This document shows positions 1 to 8,100 of a stretch of DNA of 14,131 nt, piece by piece (within the stretch, counting starts at the first letter, position 1; each line of letters opens with the position of its first letter). This DNA comes from an uncultured Bacilli bacterium (GTDB taxonomy: Bacteria; Bacillota_I; Bacilli_A; RF39; UBA660), in NCBI GenBank assembly GCA_948629335.1, contig CAPHZB010000038.1:1-14131 (forward strand), given 5' to 3'. The notes below the pieces were generated by a model, which searched no databases, was not told where the DNA came from, and worked only from the letters and a program-made list of their open reading frames with translations. Position numbers and translations under genes: made by a program.

Positions 1-74
1 TTCTTTTGGAATTAGTAGTTATCTTTATAACTATAGTATTTTATACTATCCTAGTTCTTAAAAATAAGGACTAA
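1..74 (+). CDS. 3' end of a convergent gene, probable membrane protein (partial)
   Basis: An open plus-strand frame enters from the left edge (first full codon at position 3) and stops with TAA at 72-74. The 23 visible codons encode an almost entirely hydrophobic stretch (LVVIFITIVFYTILVL) followed by a short charged tail (KNKD), which looks like a last transmembrane helix with its cytoplasmic end. A hairpin terminator lies only a few bases past the stop, which supports a true gene end. The other two plus frames close within the first 61 bases. The fragment is too short to name a family, and it could be chance in AT-rich DNA. The gene would be convergent with the essC operon. Confidence 0.45.
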   Translation, partial: LLELVVIFITIVFYTILVLKNKD

Positions 75-77
75 CTT

Positions 78-114
78 AAAAGAAAACACCATTCAACTTT
101 GATATGGTGCTTTC
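78..114 (-). terminator. Rho-independent terminator, possibly bidirectional
   Basis: On the minus strand a CACCAT/ATGGTG stem, extendable by A-U and G-U pairs at its base and by a TCAA/TTGA inner helix, is followed by a T-rich run (TTTTCTTTT). It would end transcripts from the essC operon and from the promoter at 201-230. Read on the plus strand the same hairpin sits just after the stop of the partial gene ending at 74, with a weaker T-run, so it may serve both convergent units. Confidence 0.75.
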
Positions 115-194
115 ACCTGTTTTAAACAGAGACTGCACCTAACACGCAAACATCAAGTGTATCTCTTTTTTATTGTATGAAATTTCTTTCATCT
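78..194 (-). ncRNA. Candidate small RNA of about 117 nt downstream of essC
   Basis: A sigma-A-like promoter (201-230) begins about 60 bases past the essC stop and a terminator lies at 78-114, predicting a discrete transcript with no convincing reading frame. Its 5' end can fold into a 6-bp stem with a GAAA tetraloop (177-192). Inside, AGAGA/TCTCT and ACAC/GTGT segments can pair, as can CTGTT/AACAG. A GGTG just before the terminator's CACC arm (GGTGAAAGCACC) could pair with it and so compete with the terminator. I do not recognise an RNA family. It could instead be a leader or attenuator for something beyond the left edge. Promoter and terminator are seen directly; the RNA is inferred. Confidence 0.45.
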
Positions 195-200
195 ATATAC

Positions 201-230
201 ATTCTAACACATTACCTTTTCTTTAGTCAA
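201..230 (-). promoter_or_regulatory. Sigma-A-like promoter downstream of essC
   Basis: On the minus strand there is a -35 TTGACT (225-230), an 18-base spacer and a -10 TAGAAT (201-206), each 5 of 6 to consensus. Predicted start is near 194. It lies outside any coding frame and points away from essC toward the terminator at 78-114. Confidence 0.55.
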
Positions 231-262
231 ATCAATTTTTTATTCCTCTTACTCAGAATCAT

Positions 263-3200
263 CTACATTTTTTCATTATATTCTTCAACAAATTTTACCA
301 ATGTAGCAATTCCCTTTTTTACTACATAACAGAAATTTTGCGGAATTTCTTCTTTTAGTTCTTTAGGTGTTTTAGAAAGTTTAATTGTATATTGATCGGC
401 AATTCCTGCACCAAGCCATATTGCATTTGTATTATTAACGGTCTCTTTATACCAAGGTTCTAGTTCGACTTTCTTTATTTTACTAATACCTTCTACTAAA
501 ATAAATTGATAAATTCCTAATTTCTTGCCATCTAAGAAAAGTTGGTTTATCTTTGTCTTATTCTCATCACTTAATTGTTCTTTTAAACTTTCAAGTCCTA
601 TAATTACTACTAAAACAGGGGCAAATTTTCCTTTTAGATTTTTATTTTGATAAGTAGTAAGTTGATTTTTTAATGCATTAGAAAGTGTCGTTACGAACTC
701 ATCAAATTTAGAAGTATACATATTTGAAATTGTATTTCCAAGATGTAAATTCTCAGCATTAAGCACATATAAAGTAACATGCGAACTTTGTAATTGTTCT
801 AAGAAAGGAATAATAAATTTAGGGCAAATTTCAATATCTTGCATTGAAATCAAATCACAAGTATTTTTCATATAATCATAATGAGAAATTTGTAACGTAT
901 TCTTCTCGATTCCAACAACAACAGAACCCGCTTCTTGATAAGATTCTATCATTTTCTTATTTATTCTATTTGGAAGAACAGGAATTGATTTTGCTTTCTC
1001 ACCCATAATTTCACTGCTTTTCATTTTAACAAATGAAGAAATATTATCCTTTTCACAAACAGATGCTGTTTGAAATTCATAAATATCATCTAATTTTACA
1101 ATACCCCTACCAAAAGCTTTCGATGGATAACGTTTCTTTACGTTTCCTAGTAAAGTAGAATAATCTGATTCATTTGTTTGTTGCAATACAAAAATTTGAT
1201 TTATATTTTGTCTTAGTTTTAATTTTAATCCATTGGTTGTAGAAGAAGTAAATACAAAGTAGATTCCATATTTAACACCATCACGTGTTAGATCATTCAA
1301 CTCCTCCTCATAAGTATTATACATATCATCATATACCTCATAATTATTAATAATAATAACTATATTTGGGAGTGTATTTCCACTATTTTTAATATATGTT
1401 TTGAAATCCCCGCTATATTCTTGAAATTTCTTCTTTCTATCTTCCATTTCTTGATCTAACATTTTAAATAGATTCGCAATTTTTTCTTCATCTAAAGAAG
1501 TTACATAATCCCCTACTATCTTTGCTTCTTTAAAACTTTGTAACGCCTCAGAACCAAAATCTAAAATATAAATATTCACTTCTTTGCTTGTTTTCTCCTG
1601 CATTAAAGAATAGATAAATGTTGTAAGAAAATTTTCTTTTCCACTTCCAGAAAAACCATAAATACAAACATTTCCTTCTTTACTAAGAGGAACAGTAAGT
1701 GGCATCTGCATTTGTCTAGCTGGAAGATCATATTCTCCAACAATTGGATTTAAAGCAAATAATTCTTCCTTCTTCTCGTATTTCATTTTTAAGTTATCCA
1801 AAAGAATAAATGTTGGTATTTTATCTAGCCAAAGTTTTCGAATAGAAATATTTTGATTTTTTGCAAGCATAGATAAATATTTTACAATATTCGATAACTC
1901 TTCCCCCTTTACAGGACTGGCAATAGGTTCCACTTCATAATCAATTGATTTTATCGTATGTCCAACATTGTCAATAAAGTTTATTGAGGTATCGATTGTC
2001 TTTTTTCTTTTTTCAGAAGGAATATAAGCACCTCCCGCATAGGCTGCCTGTCCTAACTGAAAAATTTCATTATACCCAACTTGCAAATAAAATCTTCCTG
2101 TATCTTTTAAATAAGCTGCATCAGGACATTTGATTACTTCTGAAGAATCTGATTTTTCTTGTACTTTAAGGCAAACCCGAAATCTTGTATTACTCCAAAT
2201 CTGAGAATCAACAACACCAGATGGTTTTTGTGTAGCCAGAATTAAATGAACACCTAAACTTCTTCCCACACGAGCTGTACTAATTAACTGTTGCATAAAT
2301 TCACTTTGTTGTGTTTTTAACTCTGCGAATTCATCACAAATAATAAAAAGATGCGAAATAGGTTCACTTACTTTTCCCTCACGATATAATTTTTGATACT
2401 TATAAATATCAATCGTACTATCATTTGATTTTTCACGTGCTTCATTAAACATTCTCTGCCTTCTTTTTAATTCACTTTCAATAGAAGCAAGTGACCTATT
2501 AATTTCATTTGTATCTAAATTCGTAATTGTTCCAGAAAGGTGAGGAAGCCTAACACCAGTTTCATTGTTAACGAATGCTAAAGCAAGACCGCCACCTTTA
2601 TAATCAATCAAAATAAATTGTACTTCCTCTGGATGGAAATTAACGGCAAGGGATAATATATACGTAATAATGAATTCGCTTTTTCCACTTCCTGTTGTTC
2701 CTGCAATAAGTCCATGAGGACCATGATACTTCTCATGTAAATCCAGTGTGATAATATCACCACTTGCCCCAATTCCAATAGGAACTTGTAAAGAATGAAT
2801 CGGACTATTCTTCATCCAACGATTAATGATATTGAGCTGTTCAATTTTTCCTACATCATACATTTCTAGAAATCCGTATTTATTTGGAATAGCTTCACCA
2901 CTAGATAAGTCAAGTTCTAATGGCGTATTAGCCAATGTTTTTATATAGGCATCTTTATGAATATAAGGATTTAAGTCTAGCCGAAAAGCTACATTGTTAC
3001 TACTATTTAATATTTTTTCAATCATAAATGAATTATTTTCTGCAATATTAATAATATGAGCACATTCGCTTGGAACCGCTGATAAATCTTGGTTGATAAT
3101 AATAAAACTAATTCCCAAATTATCTGTATCATCAGCTAAAATATGTTTAACTGTATCAAAGGTTCTAAGTAATCGAAAATGATCTGTAATAATCAAATAA

Positions 3201-4858
3201 TGTGTTTTAATTTTTGCTTTTTTTCCTTCAGCACTTATTCTAGATTGATACACTTTTTCTAGTTCATACATTAATTCTTTGATTTCCATCTGATTTGTTC
3301 CAAAATAACGAATACTTTTATCATTATTAAAAAGATGAGGAGCATTTTTTAGATATTCCCATTCACTTTCATGGTTTTGGTTTGTAACCATCATAATTTT
3401 CAGTTCATCATACGAATGAAATGTAAAAAGTTGTAAAAGAATACCATCCATAAACAATTTCACTAAAGGAAAATCACCTATAATGGCTGTTGCCTTTGTT
3501 TTTGCAAAGGAGGTAAGAATTGGAACACCCATTAATTCTTTTGGTTCACTTCCTAAACTATAAACCATCTCTTTTAGATTATCATCATCCATAGAAAAAT
3601 GTTCTTCTGGATATTGTATTTCTATTTTTGCAGGAATATTTCCAACCCCTAAACTCACAGATAGAAAATCATCTTCTCCCACATGACGTTCCCATAAATT
3701 TCTCTTTCGGTTTAAAATAATAGCTTCACATTCTTTCAAAGACACGTGGTTATTTCTCGCAATATTCGTTTGCACTTCGACTTCTCTTTGAATTTCGATT
3801 CGCTTTTTCTCAATATATTTACTATATTTTTCTTGTCGCTTTACTTCTCTTTTTTTCTTTTTCTTTTTTTCATAACGTCGATTTAAGATAGGCCAAAACA
3901 CCATACTCATTAACATGGCGCCACAAATGACTAAAGAAGGCATAGCAGATGTAATACTTCTTCCTTCATTCATCACACTATTTAAAGTAACAAGTGCTGT
4001 TACACAAGATGTCATACCCATTGTAAGCATTGGCCCAACGACATATATCATTGGGGTTTCATCTATTTTTTCCTCACTAGGAGGGGAATCAATTACAATC
4101 TTTTTCGAATCTAAATTCGATTTAAAATGAGGAGAAGAATAGAAATAGTCTTTTGAATCATAAAGTTGTACATCGTAGGCATCTTCTGTAAGCCATTCTT
4201 TCTTGTTTTCTTTTTGAGGAAATGTTTTATTAACTAATTTCATTGAATGAAAGGTTACTAAATTTAAAGGATTATTTACAATAATATAAGGTCCTTCTTT
4301 ATCCTTCATAACAATTATTTTTAAGCCCATAATAAAAAGAATATCACCAAATTCTAGAGTACATGTCCCTTTAATTTTTTGATTATTCACAAACACACCA
4401 TTACTACTATTTAAATCTTGAACCGAATAAACTCCATTTTCAAATTTTAATAGGGCATGTTCTTCATTGACACTTAGGGAATTGTAAGAAATCATATTCG
4501 TTTCCTTTTTCCCTATTGATAAAATTGGTGTTTCTGTAATATCGATAAATGTATTTGTTGTATCATTTTCAGGACTGCAATAAATGTAAACTCTAGTTTG
4601 TTTATTTTTAGAATGAATATTTCCAATGGTATAAAAATGATAATCTTCTAGATACGTTCCTTCTCTAACAATATCTCCTTCATAAACAACATAGTCTTCA
4701 TTACTACGAAGAAACCATTTATTTTCTTTTGCCTCAATATTAATTAAATTGAATTCTACATTATTGTGGTCATAATCTGTAATCCAATAATTCCCATATA
4801 TGTTATTGGGCAATGTTGTATTCATTAATTTTCCATCTTTTATCATTGATACTAACAT
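263..4858 (-). CDS. essC: EssC-type FtsK/SpoIIIE ATPase, motor of the type VIIb secretion system
   Basis: This 1531-residue protein has the full EssC plan. The N-terminal ~185 residues hold two forkhead-associated-like modules; the second (~107-185) keeps the GK, S..H and SSNG landmarks. Two transmembrane helices (~270-293 and ~304-326) are followed by a lysine-rich cytoplasmic stretch and a linker domain to ~700. ATPase domain 1 is complete, with Walker A GTTGSGKS at 720-727 and Walker B FIICDEFAE near 836-846. Domain 2 has a variant Walker A (GFSGSGKE, 1068-1075) and an Asn where the Walker B Asp is expected (IVIIINNYE). Domain 3 (~1300-1531) has no clear nucleotide-binding loop. In T7SSb, EssC energises export of WXG100 and toxin substrates across the membrane. 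The start is supported by AGAGGTG upstream. It follows the putative immunity gene by 30 bases and is the last gene of the operon, an unusual position. Confidence 0.97.
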   Translation of the reverse strand: MLVSMIKDGKLMNTTLPNNIYGNYWITDYDHNNVEFNLINIEAKENKWFLRSNEDYVVYEGDIVREGTYLEDYHFYTIGNIHSKNKQTRVYIYCSPENDTTNTFIDITETPILSIGKKETNMISYNSLSVNEEHALLKFENGVYSVQDLNSSNGVFVNNQKIKGTCTLEFGDILFIMGLKIIVMKDKEGPYIIVNNPLNLVTFHSMKLVNKTFPQKENKKEWLTEDAYDVQLYDSKDYFYSSPHFKSNLDSKKIVIDSPPSEEKIDETPMIYVVGPMLTMGMTSCVTALVTLNSVMNEGRSITSAMPSLVICGAMLMSMVFWPILNRRYEKKKKKKREVKRQEKYSKYIEKKRIEIQREVEVQTNIARNNHVSLKECEAIILNRKRNLWERHVGEDDFLSVSLGVGNIPAKIEIQYPEEHFSMDDDNLKEMVYSLGSEPKELMGVPILTSFAKTKATAIIGDFPLVKLFMDGILLQLFTFHSYDELKIMMVTNQNHESEWEYLKNAPHLFNNDKSIRYFGTNQMEIKELMYELEKVYQSRISAEGKKAKIKTHYLIITDHFRLLRTFDTVKHILADDTDNLGISFIIINQDLSAVPSECAHIINIAENNSFMIEKILNSSNNVAFRLDLNPYIHKDAYIKTLANTPLELDLSSGEAIPNKYGFLEMYDVGKIEQLNIINRWMKNSPIHSLQVPIGIGASGDIITLDLHEKYHGPHGLIAGTTGSGKSEFIITYILSLAVNFHPEEVQFILIDYKGGGLALAFVNNETGVRLPHLSGTITNLDTNEINRSLASIESELKRRQRMFNEAREKSNDSTIDIYKYQKLYREGKVSEPISHLFIICDEFAELKTQQSEFMQQLISTARVGRSLGVHLILATQKPSGVVDSQIWSNTRFRVCLKVQEKSDSSEVIKCPDAAYLKDTGRFYLQVGYNEIFQLGQAAYAGGAYIPSEKRKKTIDTSINFIDNVGHTIKSIDYEVEPIASPVKGEELSNIVKYLSMLAKNQNISIRKLWLDKIPTFILLDNLKMKYEKKEELFALNPIVGEYDLPARQMQMPLTVPLSKEGNVCIYGFSGSGKENFLTTFIYSLMQEKTSKEVNIYILDFGSEALQSFKEAKIVGDYVTSLDEEKIANLFKMLDQEMEDRKKKFQEYSGDFKTYIKNSGNTLPNIVIIINNYEVYDDMYNTYEEELNDLTRDGVKYGIYFVFTSSTTNGLKLKLRQNINQIFVLQQTNESDYSTLLGNVKKRYPSKAFGRGIVKLDDIYEFQTASVCEKDNISSFVKMKSSEIMGEKAKSIPVLPNRINKKMIESYQEAGSVVVGIEKNTLQISHYDYMKNTCDLISMQDIEICPKFIIPFLEQLQSSHVTLYVLNAENLHLGNTISNMYTSKFDEFVTTLSNALKNQLTTYQNKNLKGKFAPVLVVIIGLESLKEQLSDENKTKINQLFLDGKKLGIYQFILVEGISKIKKVELEPWYKETVNNTNAIWLGAGIADQYTIKLSKTPKELKEEIPQNFCYVVKKGIATLVKFVEEYNEKM

Positions 4859-4888
4859 AATACACCTCTTATTCTTTTATGTAATTGA

Positions 4889-5185
4889 TTATCTTATTTT
4901 ATCTTTTTCCTTCATTATTTCCAAAATATCTGTTTGATTAAACAAAATTATATTCCCAGATTCATTATTTTTAGCCAACCCCGCATATTCTGTATTTACC
5001 ACGGTTTTGAAATCATAATTTGTATGTGTAACTCTAATCCAGAAATCGCGATTTATAATTTTTACTAAATCTCCAATCTCCGGTTTTTCACTTATCTGCT
5101 TATCATTTTTGTTTTCATTTAAAATTTTTACATAACGAAAATCTGTAGAAAACCTATCCAATTCATTTATATTTTCTTCCTTCAT
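4889..5185 (-). CDS. Putative immunity protein for the upstream toxin
   Basis: I do not recognise a named family. The gene encodes 98 residues, beginning MKEENINEL. The start at 5185 is preceded by a strong AAAAGGAG Shine-Dalgarno at good spacing, immediately after the toxin stop codon, with 13 bases between the genes. An in-frame upstream ATG would add 23 residues overlapping the toxin C-terminus, but it lacks this ribosome site. The N-terminal third is charged and probably flexible. From ~36 onward, short beta strands (GDLVKII, FWIRVTH, FKTVVNTEYAGL, GNIILFN) suggest a small SH3-like barrel. There is no signal peptide or membrane helix, so it should be cytoplasmic, as expected for protection against an enzyme acting inside cells. 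The immunity role rests on position directly after a polymorphic toxin; a toxin-specific export chaperone is the main alternative. Confidence 0.7.
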   Translation of the reverse strand: MKEENINELDRFSTDFRYVKILNENKNDKQISEKPEIGDLVKIINRDFWIRVTHTNYDFKTVVNTEYAGLAKNNESGNIILFNQTDILEIMKEKDKIR

Positions 5186-5198
5186 AAACACTCCTTTT

Positions 5199-8100
5199 CT
5201 ACCAATTTGCTTTATAATGCAAATTAAACCAAGTTCTATAGGCTGATTCTCCATTTTTTATAGCATTCTGTATATATAATTTTACATTTGTATCTATAGT
5301 GTTTGAATTCAACATGTCTTTCAATTTCTTTTCGCCACGTATTTCATGAAATTCATTTACTGCTTTTATCATAGATTTTGCCTCATTTGTACGCAAATAT
5401 TCCTGTTTCAAGTTTCCTGGAAATCGAATTCGATCCAGAGCATCCGCATCTTTTAAAACATTTGCTACTTGATATAAATCATTCACTTGATTGTTGTCTA
5501 TATTATATTTCTGACAAATATTCCAAAAAACATTAAGATTATTTTCATAATTCATCTCATGAAGTTCAATAGCTGCTTTTATTAAACTTAAGTCATTCGT
5601 TTCATATTTATTTTGCAGCACTGCATCCATTTGCATAGCAGAGGCTAATGCATGATTATCTTTAGAAATTCCTCTTCCTATATCATGAAACTTTGCTGCT
5701 TCCACCAAAACATCATAATTTTTAGCTTCCATTCCTAATAAATTTCCTAAATACATTGCATAAAACAATACTCTTTCAGCATGATCCTGATTATGCTCAG
5801 CAAAATTAAAATTATATAATCCCTTTTTATTCAAATCAACAATTTCTTCGTGAAAACGGTCCATTAAATTCTCTTGTTTCATTTTTGCTATTACGTCATT
5901 TAGTTCAACCTGATTTACCCCTACTTTATTTTTATAATATCTATCATATAATTTTGTTTTATTTTTAAAGTGAACTGTATCTAATTCATAAGCTGTTATC
6001 TCATTCATTAAAACTACCTTGGCTTGTAATTTAATTTGACCATCCTTCGTACATTCCATCCCAGTAATCTCAAAAGTTTGATTTTTATCTAATAAAAACT
6101 CCTGTTGTCCATAATGACGTATCCCAGAGAAAGGTTCTATATAAGCTCCTTTAGCACCAGCAGGTACATCTATTTCCATGAAGATTTTTCTATTTTTCAT
6201 TGCACCTTGTTCTAATAAAGCAGTACTTACAAAGGCAGGATCATTAAATCTTGTCCCAATTTTAGGAATTATGGCTTTGCCATCAAAGTATAAATCTTCT
6301 ACGGCACGATAGACTTTTAAACTTTCCTGTACTGGCCCCGATTTTTTAATTACACTTTGCATTGCATTTTCTAAGCCCTCTATAGAAGCAATTATATCAA
6401 AATTTTCATCTGTCAGTATATTCTTAGATATACAATACTCAAAACAGTTTGCCAAATCTTTTTGTATTCTCTCTACATCTGTGCCATCACATACTGAACC
6501 CCGAAATTTGGTTTTTGCATTTCTTTGATATGCAACTAGAAATGGTCCAGCTGTTGCAGTATATAATTTTATTGCATCAATCTCAGGCTTACTAATTTTA
6601 TTAAATAAGATATCAGAATTTCCCAACATATTATAAATATTTGTCTTATCTGTTTCAGTTAAACTTTGATTCATTAAAGGCAATAGTTGATAAAAATCAA
6701 TATTTCCAGAATGTGCCCTCGAAATATCTATTGCACTCACTAGATTCTTTAATTCCTCAACTTTTTTCACTTCAAATAATAGTGTTCTTATTTTTGCTAT
6801 AAAATATTGCTTAGGATCATTCATTTTTAAAGCTATACTTTCATTAATTTTCCCACAATATTTCAAATAATATTGAATACTTGATTGCATTTGACGTGCT
6901 TCTTTTGTATCTATTTGCATTCCATTTATGACTGTATGATTGGCAATTGTCTGACTTAAATCTGCCTTAATAAAATCTTGCATGTTTTCAAACACCCTTG
7001 GAGTTTCTTTTAACGTATGAAATTGCTCTATAAGAGTATTTGCACGTTCTATTTCTACTGGCGTAAATTCAACATCATATTGATTTTTTGTTAAAGTTTG
7101 CAACAACTGCTCTATACCTAAGAAATAATCACTTTTATCTATCCTACCAAAAAATTCTAAATTTTGTTCAAAATCCGTACTAAATTTATTATAAATATTT
7201 TCATCTTGAATGACTGCTAACAAATTCTTAATAGGAACATATTTTCCTGTTGCATCTACATCTTCAGAATCATCCACAATGAACATATCCTCACCAATTT
7301 TATCTTGAAGTATTTCTAAATTATTTGAAATTGCATCATTGTCTTGAATAGAGGACAATATAGTTTCAACATCTCCACTTTTATACATTTGACTAATTTT
7401 ATCCATAGTAAGAACTACTTTCTTACCGCCATAGCGAATTACTGTTTGCCCTCCATTTATGAATGCAGACATCGTAACTCCCATTAAAAATGATCTTCCT
7501 GAATTTTGGATTACCTCTTCTATATCAATCTCTTGCCCTAAAATACATTTTCTTAAAATAGCATCCACATATTCTTGTGAACCTTCTTCTATTCCTTCAC
7601 TTAAAAGTCTTCCTAATGTAAAACCTTCTAAACGACTGAGTCCTGGAATACTTCCTAAAAAGTATTGTAAAGTGGCTTCACTTAATCCATTGAATGCCCC
7701 ATAGACATAAGATTCAAATTTTCCATATCCCTGTTGCATCGCTCCTTCTGTTGCATTTCCAGTTGCCGATAATCCCATTAATCCTGTTCCCACTACTTTT
7801 CCTACTGCCTGAGTTGCAATAGCGGAACTTCCTGTCGTTCCTCCCATAACGGCAGCTCCTCCTGCTGGTGTTGCAAAAAAGCTTGTAATCGCACTAGCTG
7901 CAATTGATGGTATCATATTTCCAAAAGATGTTGAAAATTGATAAGTACCTGGTAAATACTTTTTATAATTTCTTTCTTCTGCTATCGTAAGTAATTCTAG
8001 CATTTTCCTATTTCTTTCTATCTGCAAATTTTCTTTATCCTTAAGTAGGGCTTTTTTTAAAGCTTGATCTTCCGATAAAATTTGTAAGATTACAATTTTC

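Noticed and set aside
3915..4130. Plus-strand 71-codon frame opposite essC
   Set aside because: It is an antisense shadow of the EssC transmembrane region; its hydrophobicity is explained by the complementary codons.
4889..5254. Longer 121-residue version of the immunity protein starting inside the toxin gene
   Set aside because: The internal ATG at 5185 has a much better ribosome site (AAAAGGAG) and avoids a 56-base overlap with the toxin coding sequence.
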